DNA of 64,000 nt from Takakia lepidozioides (Eukaryota; Streptophyta; Takakiopsida; Takakiales; Takakiaceae). Position 1 is the first letter of the stretch; each line of letters starts with the position of its first letter. Under the pieces are notes generated by a model that was not told the origin of the DNA, searched no databases, and saw only the letters and a list, made by a program, of their open reading frames with translations. Shown piece by piece: positions 31,870 through 42,595 of this stretch. The stretch covers positions 11,036,001 to 11,100,000 of the forward strand of contig CM060734.1 of the NCBI GenBank assembly GCA_030704615.1, read 5' to 3'. The translations under genes were made by a program, and so were the position numbers.

Positions 31870-33660
31870 TGGTAATTTCTGCTTTGGTCTGCATATTACT
31901 TCAGCCAAAGTCTCTTCATTACTTTGCATGTCTGCATCTTCTTTTTTCCTTTCTTCCTCACTCACCCCTTCTTTTTCTCCATCCGAATCAGAGGAATCTC
32001 TGCCACAGGAATATCAGTACTCTTTTGCATTTCCCTTATAGTATCCTGCCACTTCACTTCCTTGTGCAGTTCCTTCTCATCTTTCCAAGTCTCTTCATCT
32101 TCAGGCATATCATTGCCACTCTATCCAGTCTCATCTTCTCTCCTTCCTCTCTACTGGAGGTATTAGTTTGGCTTTACTTCTTGTTACTATCATGTACTTA
32201 CTACTTCTGGTACAACACATGGCCTACCATGTGAGCTGCCACCACTGGGCCCTCATTCACAGGAGCTCTCATCTCATTCTGGTGTCTTATCCAGAATGAA
32301 CAGGCTGCTTGCGATGTCCTGGCTGATTACAATAGTACATAGCTCTTCACCATTGGGTCCTCGCCCTTGGTCTGTTCTTGGATTATTTCTATAATCCTGA
32401 TTCCCGGGCTGGTATTCCCCCTTGGATTACCCTGATAGTTGCCTCTGGAATTTCCTTGTAATTTCCTCTCTTGAATTACCTCTCCCATCCATGCCATTGT
32501 TATAACCACCAGACCTACCATAGTGGTCCTGATCATTGTTTCTTCTTGGCTGGGGCTTGCAACCTGATGCACCCTTACTTGCCTAGGTTCTCTTGCAGCT
32601 GTCCTTCTGTTGTAGTAACAATTCTCAGTAGAATGGTTATCCATTTACGATAGTACAGTGTTTCTCTCCTTCATGTGGCATTCTGTGGTGGTATGCCTTC
32701 ATTCTGGCACTTTGCACACCATACACCCCTTCCCAATGTGTTACAGCTCTCTGTGGCATACTTCTTCAAAGATTTCCCTTCCATTTTTTTTCATAGTTAT
32801 CCCTCTTCAACTTCTCCTTTCTCTTACTCTTTCTTTTTAGTTCTTGCTCTTCTTCTTCGTCTGACTCATCCTCAGAGTCCTCATCTTCTTTTTTTCTCTC
32901 TTCTGAGCATTCCAATTGCTCAATTCTGTTCGCAGTTTCAAATGCCTCCTCCACTGTATTATGGGGTAACATATCCACTTTCTTTGTGCAACTCTGGTCT
33001 AATCCACTCACAAACCAAGTCTTCTGTAAACCGGGCGCTGGTACTACTGCAGCCAGCTTTTTCAATCATCAATTCCATCTTCTCCAATTACTCTTCAAAT
33101 AGTTCACATGCTTCTTCTGCTTCAGCTGTTGTTAAACTTCCATATACTTCATTCATCCTCAGTTTTACTTGTCCTGAACCTATTTCGAAATGCTGTATTC
33201 AAGCCATTCCAGGTTAGGAATGATTATCAGGAAATCTTGCATACAATCACTTGCTTTCTTGATAAGTGAACAAGGAAACAGTCTCATCTTGGCATCATCG
33301 CCAATTCTCATTGTTCACTATACACATGTGCTCAAATTGGCTAATGTGTACATCGGGATCCCCTTTTCCTGAATATATTGGAAAGGGTGGTTTTGCCCGT
33401 GTTGGTTGTAACGCCATCTGTGGCCCTACCTTCTGCCCACTGACAGGTGCTGGCACCCTCGCTGGTGCTGGTCCTTCTGGACCTGTTGTTTTTGTGGTGG
33501 ATCTTCCACCAAGTGGTGGCCCTTGAGCACTCCTTGCTTTCTGGCCCACGATATTCACAGTATTCCCAGCTTCAGTGCACTACTTCCCCACTCCCTGTCC
33601 CCCCTAGCCAGATCCAGGCAGCCCGCTGATCCCCTGAGCCGACAACCTTCCGTTGGCCTG
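31870..33660 (-). pseudogene. gag: GypB gag, N-terminally deleted
   Basis: It starts abruptly at about 33660, where leader sequence joins the Gly-rich part of Gag (GSQAN-like), so the first 190 or so residues are gone. FEHMCIVNNEN lies near 33310, LQKTWFVSGL near 33020, the acidic EEEEQELKRKSKRKEK segment near 32850, and the zinc-knuckle region at 32590-32730 (DNHSTENCYYNRR). An Arg/Gly/Asn-rich stretch near 32430-32480 and the acidic tail at 31870-32330 follow. Frames shift repeatedly. Confidence 0.7.
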
Positions 33661-33884
33661 TGATCCAGTGCTCATGCATCATGCACTCTTTTAAGAATGT
33701 TTTCTTTACAACCGTCTGGCAATTTCAAGAACCTCTGAAAGAATCGTTTGGAAAATCTTTCCTTCTCAGTTTCACAGGGAATTTGATTCACATCAAATTC
33801 TTTAATTCTCCATCCACCATGATCCCACCAGATGCCTGTCACATCTGGTATGTCATGACCCAGTTCCCCAGTATGGTTGCCAAA
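33661..33884 (-). other. GypB untranslated leader with primer-site-like start
   Basis: After the LTR the minus strand reads TTTGGCAACCATACTGGGG, in the position and style of Tat-type primer sites. The leader contains TGGTGGGATCATGG and ends GAGTGCATGATGC, matching 42367-42595. The gag-internal junction at about 33660 is a deletion. Confidence 0.6.
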
Positions 33885-34918
33885 TGTCGAGCGGCTTTTA
33901 CTCACCCATCCCTTCGCTCTCCGAGGTGGGAACTCCAAGATAGAAGAGTTGGAAATCTCTAAGCACTTAGCCCGCTCAGAACAATCAGTCATGACCTACA
34001 GCTAGTGTACATGGGGGTGTTTCCATTTGTACTCCTTCCCCATTCATGTTAGCGAGTTACCTTACTGTCTGCAATGAAGTATCAGATTGCTTCAGAAATC
34101 TATCAGGTTCCATCCATTCATTCCACAACTTCACTCAGGTCCTTTACACAGTGTGAGTATGAAGTATGTATCAGATTAATATCTATCAAGTATCAGCTGA
34201 AGCCATGGTGTCTCTAATCTACTCTACATACAATTCTACAGCTTGTATTCATCAAGTAACAACAGATCGTCATTTCTCATACTCCGTGCTCTTTATCTTC
34301 CCCCCCTCAGAGATGTGCTCTTCCCTCTATTTCCAAGCCCTGATGCCAGAAGTTCCCCCCACCAAGAAGTGATCCCCCCCAGATGTCCCCGCTTCTCGCT
34401 TTATCTATTTAAAGCCGTTCTAACCGCTTTCCTAACTAACCGTTATCTCTATTAGTACACATTCCTTTTTCAAGATGGTCGTTCCCCACAGTCGTTCCCT
34501 GCCAATGGTAACTGTTCCCCAGCTGTGCCCGAACTGTGACTGGCTGTATCAGGCTGTGGCGGGCTGTGACTGGCTGTGTAGCACTGTGCGAAGCTGTGGC
34601 GGCTGTGTCGGGCTGTGACTGGCTGTGACGGGTTGTGTTGGCTGTGCAAAGCTGTGGCGGGCTGTGTCGGGCTGTGACTGGCTGAGACGGGCTGTGTTGG
34701 CTGTGCGAAGCTGTGGCGGCTATGTCGGGCTGTGACTGGCTTTGACGGGTTGTGTTGGCTGTGCGAAGTTGTGATGGCTGTGTCGGACTGTGTATCTTCC
34801 CCCCTAAAGCCTGTTGTTGTCACCCCTAAGGCTCCTGTTGGTCTCAGTCTGTGTAAAAATTAAGGGTACCCCCCACAGATCCCGTAAAAGCGTCTAAGTC
34901 CCAAGCAACCCTCTAACA
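33885..34918 (-). repeat. GypB 5' LTR (type TGTTAGAGGG), 1034 bp
   Basis: It starts TGTTAGAGGG at 34918 and ends CCGCTCGACA at 33885. It matches 41292-42366 (plus) and, in part, 40571-41291 (minus). It contains a CACAGCC-type array at about 34515-34795. No gene is present. Confidence 0.85.
34515..34795. repeat. CACAGCC 9-10-bp array in GypB 5' LTR
   Basis: Read on the minus strand it is a run of about 28 CACAGCCNNN-like units of 9 or 10 bases. It corresponds to the array at 41418-41680. Confidence 0.8.
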
Positions 34919-36316
34919 GGGTGCTTCTGGGACACATTGTGTGTAAGAGGGACTTCTTGTGGATCCCAGAAGACAGAGCCAATTACAGCCTCACCACCCC
35001 AGTAAATGTTAAGAGTCTAAGGAGATTTCCTTGGACAAACCATTTATTACAGAAGATTTGTCAAAAGGTATGCCACAGCATAGCAACACCATTGAGCAAG
35101 CTTCTGAAGAAAGATGCAGTGTTGCATGGACAGCTGAATGTCAACAGGCTTTTGAGGAACTTACATTGTCAGTAACAACAACACCTTTGCTGATTAACCC
35201 TCACTAACATGTAGTATTTCTGTTCACTGTGATGCCTCAGGAGAAGCGTGGGAGCGGTGTTAGCCCAAAATGTTACAGGAAATATAGATTCACCTGTGTA
35301 CTATGCTAGCAGATTGACGAACAGTGCTGAAAGGAACTATAGCACAACTGAAAGAGAAGCACTGGCAATGATTTTTATGCAGTCAGAAATTCAGGCATTA
35401 CCGATTGGGAAGAAAGTTTATGTTTTATGTGGATCATCAGGCTCTGATATATCTGGGAACAAACCTTGATAAGTGGAAGGATAGCGAGGTGGTTAATAAT
35501 CTTGCACGAGTTTGAGTTCGAAGTTGTTTCAAGCCTGGCCGTTTGCATCTGTTTGCAATATCACTTGTCACGACTAACAACAGGAAGCCGCCACAGGAGT
35601 AGACGATCAATACTGATGCGAGTTTTATTTGTAATGGAGGTGCAAGGAAGTGCAAATGAATGGTTAGATTGGCAGTGGGCCAATCAGATACTACCTTACT
35701 CGTGGTCAGTGCCCACCTAGTTTATGGTAAGGAGGCAGAGGAAGAGAATCGCTATCAGGCTTTACCTTATACTATGGTAGGAGGCAGAATGTATAAGCTG
35801 GACCTGATGGACTACTTAAACGATGCCGTGTACCACCATGAAGTAATAAAGTTTTGGAGGAAGTTCATAAAAGAGTGCTGGAGGACATTTTTGGAGAAGA
35901 GACTGCCAGTAGGAAGATACTACTTGCAGGTTACTGGTGGCCTACTTTGTTCAAGGATGTACACAAGTATTGTCACAGTTGTGATGAATGTCAAAGGCTA
36001 GGACCTTTGCAGAGATCTAGAAAAATGCTTTGCATCCGACGATGCCTACTGAACCCATTCAGAAATGGGGACTAGACTTTGTTGGACCAATTAACCCACC
36101 GGCCAAGAATACAAGAACAAGTACATAATTACACCCTATTAATACTACGAAGTGGGTGGAAGCTAAAGCTTTGAGGGACAACACATCCAAGTCCACAGCA
36201 AGGTTCCTGTATGAAGAACATCTTACCGATTTGGCTGTCCTTGGAATTTATCAGTGATCAGGGAAGTCACTTCATTAATGAGACCATTGATCTATTGACT
36301 AAAGAGTTCATGATTG
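34919..36316 (+). pseudogene. pol: GypB fragment: end of RT, RNase H, start of integrase
   Basis: The fragment begins GVLLGHIVCK and runs through LRRFPW and KLLKKDAV. RNase H follows (DASGEAWGAVLAQ-like, NSAERNYSTTEREALAM with Glu, KVYVLC, HLSRLTTGS), then the integrase finger (VYHHEV, CDECQRLG), WGLDFVGP and FISDQGSHF. It stops at 36316 in the sequence encoding TKEFMI, where the type-B transposon end is inserted. The left end is cut by the minus-strand GypB LTR. Many indels are present. Confidence 0.75.
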
Positions 36317-36763
36317 GAGGTTTACTATTTCATGACCAGAAACCATGAGCCATGAGCCATGAGCCGCATGAGCGTTGAGCCGAAGTCTAAGACACGCGGA
36401 TTTCATGAGCGGACTCTTTCAAAGTTTGGAATGCGGCAGATTAAACAAGTATTAAAATAATAAGTTTTTTAATTTGACCTTGCCGTTTTTGAAGTTCCAG
36501 ATCTTGTAATGCGGCGAAGATATGTCGTCAGTACAACTCCGCTCATGTTTTTTAGATCCCTCATGGAATGAGTGACCGTGTAACGAGAAATCCAGTAAAA
36601 CCACGGCAAAGGACGTCGCATACTGGCCTGTATAGAGTATTCCGCGGTTTTACATGCCTTAACATTGGAATGAAGCTGACCCTTTTGCCGTGACTGAACC
36701 AATAGAGTCTGCACAATTCTGTCATCTTCCAGTATTCGGCGGGAAAGTTTTGCAAGTGAACTA

Positions 36764-36878
36764 GGAAATGCGGTGCCGCATTAGGGTTCGCACGTGCGAA
36801 ATTTCTGGGGTTTGGTATTGGTGAATGCCGCATCTACCAGTACCTACGACGTTACTTGGAAATGCGGTGCCGCATTTC
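36764..36878. repeat. Two P1 palindromes downstream of the SWIM gene
   Basis: The second (36857-36878) has full GGAAATGCGG arms around GGTGCC and corresponds to 2046-2067. The first (36764-36783) has one complete arm and one cut at GCATTA, and corresponds to the more decayed 2146-2160. Confidence 0.75.
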
Positions 36879-37133
36879 CTTGTCGGGGGTCGAATGAGGA
36901 AAGCAAAGTTTGGGAGAGCAGAAAAACAGGAACCCTCCAACACACAAAAAATACATGCACGTGGAAACACGAGTGAATGACATAGTATTATCTTAGTTCG
37001 AGCAAAACAGGTTACTGGGAGGCAAGACATAAGTCGGACCTTTCTGTGGCCAGAGTCACAGCTACTTACAGCAGTACAGTTCTACTATCCGAAAAGGATG
37101 GGCGTACCATTGTGTTGGGACCGCAAGCCAAGG

Positions 37134-39790
37134 TCACTGGTCCCCTGGATCCATATTCAGAAGAGTGTGCACCTCTTGGGGGCTCAACCCTAGTGCATGT
37201 ATGAAGTGATGAGTTGTGGAATTACACCGGAGTCTCTTTAGGTACACGTAGTACAGATGCTTGCAAGGGCAGTATGATGCCCCCTTGTTCGCCATGATCT
37301 GAAAGTCAGTGCAATTGCAGGTGGGTAATTCTGAAATGGTGATGGTGTACACCTCATTGCGAACAGCTGAGCCTGCCGTGGCCATCTGATACACACGCCC
37401 GAAGCCTGGTGGGGGCACTTCTGTCGAGCTCTGGATTGTACAGTTCATCCGAAGTGCATTCCCCATCCTTGTCTCGTTCACTTTTGAGGGAGGTCGCCGC
37501 CTCTTTGGTTTCCCCCAACGGTGTGTAGGATGCTTAGAGCTGTCGGGTCCCATTGTTCTTGCTCTCACAGGGGTCGGTGGTGGAGGCTGTGGAAGCGGAA
37601 ATGGTTGTCTGGGGACGTCAGTGCGCTACACCATCCGAAATCCTGCGGCGGTAAGGGCGTCGGCCTCAACCTGACTCAGATCGCAGTCTGGTTCCACCGG
37701 CCACACCGGGGGAGCCTCTGGCATTGTTTGTATGCCGTACAATCTTCCTGTAAAAGTAGGAGCAGGGATAGCACCATCTGGATTCCTCCTTATCATCTCT
37801 AAACAACGTTGCCGTGTATCCACTCGAATTGCGGAACACCTGCCTCGAAACGACGGCTTTGTGCAAGCAATTCTCCACTGTGACGCAGACACAGTCGTCT
37901 CCACAATGGCTTGGCCATACTGCATAACAGGGGGCGGAATCTGGGGCAAGTGAGCAGTGGGAATTTCTCGCACGGAATCCCCGCTTGAAGGCGATGGCGA
38001 TCTGGAATTTCTTGGGCTTCCACTGTTGGAAGACACATTGTGCGGCAACATGACGGGCCCTCAAGGTGCTGTCCGAATGTTCCTGTCGGATCTCCAGGAA
38101 TCCTCTTCGCACCCGGGTTCCTCTTCAATCCTCCGCCTCACAGGGCAAGTACGGACGTCCCCCTCTAGGTGCTCACCTCTGCGGTGCAGAGGCGTCCCTT
38201 TGATCTTCTCTCGTAATGTTGTCGCCCATTTCAGTGGATTCTTTGACCTCGAAGCTGTTCGTACCAACAATTCCTCCTTGTCCGGCCCAAAGCCCCATTG
38301 TTTCCCGCTCAAGAACTTGTAGTACGTGGCTTGCTGCATGATTGCTCTGTCAATGTCCTCCGTTGTGGCCGTCACTACGTCCATCAGATGTGCGGCAGAA
38401 GACGCTCGCCAGGAGGAGTGCACTGATTCTGCCATATTCGTGTTCGGCATGTCCGTGTCGGAATCCAAGCACCGCTCCTACAAGGACACAGACAATGGTG
38501 AGGAACCAATGGAAAGGTCCGTAATAGAAAGACAATTGCACGAAAATGACAGCATCATACCTCCCGCATGTACTGTCCGAACTATCGATACCGGAAATGC
38601 CACCACCCCAACCAGCTGTGCAAGGCTCCCAGATTGGTTGTCTCCACTGCACCTGACGTGTTCCACCAAGCCTCGATGATAGCAAACTTAACCTCCGCAT
38701 CATCAAATGTGGGTGCATCCTTCCACGCCGTACAAAAGACACGGTGTTCAGCCTGGAATAAGCTAGCAACAAATTTGGTAGTGTAGCCCTCTTCTTTGTA
38801 GCTTTTACTTCTGGTTACAAAGGAACCATAGAAATAAACATGCCTACAGTCCAATCCGTCTCGTTTCTCCGCCCTCCTTTGGAAAGAAAGCAAGATTTTG
38901 CTTGCCCTCCCGCCCCAAGTTGGGCGATCCAAACATGCGAAGCACGAGCTCTGACATCTGTTGCCCACGACTCTTCGACTGCGATTGATGAGTACCGGCT
39001 TTTGGAGTGACTGATTGAGCAGTTGGAGCTGTCGAACGTCTTCACTCTGTCATCCCCAACAATTGTGAGAACCACCATCGCAATGAAAACCACCATCCCA
39101 ACCAGCATCACAACCACCATCGCAACAATCATGGAACAACAATGAAAACAAACCCAACCAATGCCTAACAATCACATGCAGAAGCAGCCTTCTCCAAAGC
39201 TGCCGGCTTTGCACACGCATTGCAAACTATCAAAGGTTCACTCAACCAGCAACTTGCAGAAATCAACATGAAAATGTAAGGACGATTTTGATAAGAGGGA
39301 AAAACAGGGTGAAATGTTTTGCAGGCCCTTCATCTGCCCAGACAATCTTCTCAGCTCAACATGTATTTCCTCAATTTTGGGATGCAACCTGTCATCTACA
39401 GCGAAGGTGTGCACCCTGTTGCAAATCTCAATGCAGCAACGACCTGGCTCCTTTCTAACCCCTCTGACCTTCATCATTCTCCTCACCAACTCCTGATTTT
39501 GCGATGCAACCATGCACTTCCAGGGCTGCCAGGCTGAAGATGCAGAAACAAACAAAACAAAGCAAAGAAGACAGCACATGTTACACAAAGCAAAAGAGGA
39601 AGGGGCTTTCCTGAGAGTGCTCGGCTTCAGTTGGTGCAGGCTGTGAGCAAGACAAGGGGATCTCCTGCTGGAGCTTCAGTTTGGCCATGCGAGACGTTGG
39701 ACGCCGCCCGAAGTACAAAGCCTTCAGTTTGCGCCGTAGCTTGGATGTGGGGTTTCTCTCAGGAGAGCCACGCCCTTCTCCACGCGGCAT
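37134..39790 (-). pseudogene. MULE-type transposase with C-terminal SWIM zinc finger
   Basis: Likely exons run leftward from ATG at 39790 (MPRGEGRGSPERNP, basic). A helical charged exon lies at about 39260-39535 (ELVRRMMKVRGVRK). An exon at about 38569-38930 has HVYFYGSF, FCTAWKDAPTF and LHSWLGWW. An intron at 38479-38568 (donor GTATGATG, acceptor TTGTAG) precedes DMPNTNMAESVHSSW, which resembles the N-AES-HS block after the catalytic core of MULE transposases. A Ser/Pro-rich region and the SWIM finger (CNC-TDF and CPCKH) follow. An in-frame TAG at about 37624 stands where the 1294 copy has CAG, and another TAG occurs near 38585. I cannot locate all catalytic Asp/Glu residues. Confidence 0.55.
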
Positions 39791-40029
39791 AAGTCCCTGT
39801 AAGATAATAAATCACCCGCAGAATGCGTGCGTATAGGCCTCGAGTGGAACTTCATCCACCCGTCACATCAGGTGTCGAAGGCGTATCCGGGAAGCAAGCG
39901 CGGAATCATTGCGGAACAGCCGGTTCAAAACTGATGGCGGAGGACATTTAATGTGCAACTACGCCCTTAAATTTCATAGGCATGGAGGTCGGCCACGGGC
40001 GCCACCTGGCCCACCCTCCCCCCGAGAAT

Positions 40030-40560
40030 TCATCATTCGCCCGCTGGATGGAAAAAATGGCGCTGAATTTCCATCCAGCGAATGAACTAGGACGCAACGT
40101 GGCCCTCTCGGGGGGAGAGGCCGACACCTGGCCGATAGAGATCAGCCTTCGGAAGGAAAAACGGCACCGAATTTCCATGCGGGGCCGTTCCGATGAGGTC
40201 GTCTCGGGGGGAAAGGCCGACACTTGGACGACAGAGAACATCCCCCGGATGGAAAAACGGCGCTGAATTTCCATCCGGGGCCTATCGGATGAGGTCGTCT
40301 CGGGGGGAGAGGCCGACACCTGGCCGACAGAGAACATCCCCCGGATGGAAAAACGGCGCCGAATTTCCATCCGGGGCCTGTCGGATGAGGTCGTCTCGGG
40401 GGGAGGCCAACACCTAGCCGACAGAGATGGAAAAACGGCGCCGAATTTCCATCCGGGGCCCGTCGGATGAAGTCGTCTCGGGGGGAGAGGCCGACACTTG
40501 GCCGACAGAGAACATGCCCCGGATGGAAAAACGGCGCCGAATTTCCATCCGAGGCCCGTC
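40030..40560. repeat. P2 palindrome array, about 85-100-bp imperfect tandem units
   Basis: Six palindromes with arms GGATGGAAA or GGATGGAAAT around a GGCGCC or GGCGCT centre lie at about 40045, 40153, 40245, 40340, 40425 and 40518. They are separated by a repeated GGTCGTCTCGGGGGGAG and GCCGACA segment. Frames open across it because the unit is repetitive, not because it codes. It lies 240-770 bases upstream of the MULE/SWIM start codon, so it could be promoter or transposase-binding sequence. Confidence 0.8.
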
Positions 40561-40570
40561 GGATGAAGTC

Positions 40571-41291
40571 TGTCGAGCGGCTTTTACTCACCCATCCCTT
40601 CGCTATCCGAGGTGGAAATTCCAAGATAGAAGAGTTGGATATATCTCAGCATTCAGCCCGCTCAGAACAATCAGTCATGACCTACAACTAGTGAATCATG
40701 GTTGTGCTTCCTATTTGTATTTCTTCTTGCCTTCATGTTAGCAATTTACCTTACTGTGTATATTGAAGCATCAGTTTGCTTCAGTATCTACCAGGTTCCA
40801 TTCACTCATCCATTCATTCCACAACTTCACTCATGTCTCTCTACACAGTGTGATTGTATCGAATAAGTATCAGATTATGATTTATCGGGTATCAAGCCAA
40901 TGCCTTGGTGTCTCCAATCTGCCCTACAGTATCACTACAGCTTTGCATGTAACAAGCATCTACTGTTCATCTTTCCTCCTTCACCGTGCTCTCCATCCTT
41001 GCTCCCATTCTTCCTCTCCGCCTAATCTCCTCTCATGCATGTCCAAGAAGCGCTCCCCGTGAAGTGATCCCCTACCTGGTGCTGCTCTGCCTAATCTACC
41101 TGCAAGCTGTTCCAACCGCCTAACTAACTAACTGTCACCCTTGAAGTAACACGTTCCCTCTGCAGATGTTGTTCCCACACAGTAGTTCCCTGCTAATGAT
41201 AACCGTTCCCTCCGTGCGCTGTGACGGGCTGTGCCAAACTGTGTTAGGCTGTGACTGTGCCGAGCTGTGACTGGCTGTGTAAAGTTGTGTT
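40571..41291 (-). repeat. Truncated GypB 5'-type LTR, inverted
   Basis: It matches 33885 to about 34600, starting TGTCGAGCGG at its 3' end. It is cut within the CACAGCC array at 41291, where a second LTR of the same type starts in the opposite orientation. No gene is present. Confidence 0.75.
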
Positions 41292-42366
41292 TGTTAGAGG
41301 GCTGCTTAGGACTTAGACGCTTTTACGGGATTTGTGGGGTACCCTTAATTTTTACACGGACTGAGACCAACAGGAGCCTTAGGGGTGACAGCAACAGGCT
41401 TTAGGGGGGGAGATACACAGCCCAACACAGCCAGTCACAGCCAACACAGCCCGTCACAGCCCGTCACAGTCCAACACAGCCAGTCGCAGCCAACACAGCC
41501 CGTCACAGTCCAACACAGCCAGTCACAGCCAGTCACAGCCAACACAGCCTGTCACAGCTTCGCACAGCCAACACAACCCGACACAGCCGCCACAGCTTCG
41601 CATAGCCCTACACAGCCCGACACAGCCAATCACAGCCGCCACAGCCTGATACAGCCAGTCACAGCTCGGCACAGCAGGGGAACAGTTACCATTGGCAGGG
41701 AACGACTGTGGGGGAACGACATCTGAAAACTGAACGTGTACTACAGAGATAATGGTTAGTGAGGGAAACGGTTAGAACAACGGGTAGGAAGATAAAGCCA
41801 GGAGCGGGGACGGGAAAGGGGATCACTTCTGGGGAATCACTTCTTGGGGATCGCTTATTGGGGGGGGGGGGACTACTTCTTGGAGGATTTCTGGCATCAC
41901 AGCTGGGAAATGAAGCGGAGAGCGCATCTCTGAGTAGAAAGAGGGAGAGCACGGAGTAGGAGGAGAACGATCTGTTGATGCTTGATGAATGCAAGCAGTA
42001 GAGTTGTAATGTAGAGCAGATTAGAGACTCCATGGCTTCAGCCTGATACTTGATAGATATTAATCTGATACATACTTCATACTCACATTGTGTCCAGAGA
42101 TCTGAGTGAAGCTGTGGAATGAATGGATGAGTTGATCGAATCCGATAGAATGCTGAAGCAATCTGATACTTAAATACCAACAGTAAGGTAACTAGCTAAC
42201 ATGAATACGGGAAGGAATACAAATAGGAAACACCCCCATGATACACTAGCTGTAGGTCATGACTGATTGTTCTGAGCGGGCTGAGTGCTTAGAGATTTCC
42301 AACTCTTCTATCTTGGAGTTCCCACCTCGGATAGCGAAGGGATGGGTGAGTAAAAGCCGCTCGACA
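41292..42366 (+). repeat. GypB 5' LTR (plus copy), 1075 bp
   Basis: It runs from TGTTAGAGGG to CCGCTCGACA, matching 33885-34918. It includes a CACAGCC decamer/nonamer array at 41418-41680. It is followed by the TTTGGCAACC primer-like site and the leader. No gene is present. Confidence 0.85.
41418..41680. repeat. CACAGCC 9-10-bp array in GypB 5' LTR
   Basis: About 26 units of CACAGCCNNN or CACAGCCNN, with variants such as CACAGCTTCG recurring. It is the plus-strand equivalent of 34515-34795. Confidence 0.85.
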
Positions 42367-42595
42367 TTTGGCAACCATACTGGGGAACTGGGTCATGAAC
42401 AACCAGATGTGACAGGCATCTGGTGGGATCATGGTGGTTGGAGAATTAAAGAATTTGATGTGAATCAAATTCCTTGTGAAACTGAGAAGGAAAGATTGTC
42501 CAAACGATTCTTTCAAAGGTTCTTGGAATTGCCAGACGGTTGTAAAGAAAACATTCTTAAGAGAGTGCATGATGCTGACCCTGAGTGGGGTCTGG

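Larger units (their letters stand above)
27644..34918 (-). mobile_element. GypB retrotransposon, nearly full length
   Basis: On the minus strand: 5' LTR (34918-33885), leader with primer-site-like TTTGGCAACC, gag with the N-terminal part deleted, protease, RT, RNase H, integrase, and a 3' LTR (28157 into the gap). It is inserted within another, plus-strand GypB copy, whose RT resumes at 34919. Frames are broken by indels but domains are complete. The 5' and 3' LTRs differ in sequence. Confidence 0.8.
36317..40570 (-). mobile_element. DNA transposon copy with type-B end and MULE/SWIM gene
   Basis: It starts GAGGTTTACTATTTCATGA with CATGAGC subterminal repeats, inserted in GypB integrase. The first 1.35 kb is the inverted copy of 1257-2646. 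The MULE/SWIM gene (minus) fills 37134-39790, and a P2 palindrome array (40030-40560) lies upstream of its start. At 40570/40571 a GypB LTR begins, so the far end is missing. The stretch 36380-37133 has no gene, only 3' flank with two P1 palindromes (about 36764-36783 and 36857-36878). Confidence 0.7.

Noticed and set aside
40193-40741. Ser/Arg/Gly-rich ORFs upstream of the MULE/SWIM gene
   Set aside because: They follow the P2 repeat unit and run into an LTR; not conserved elsewhere.
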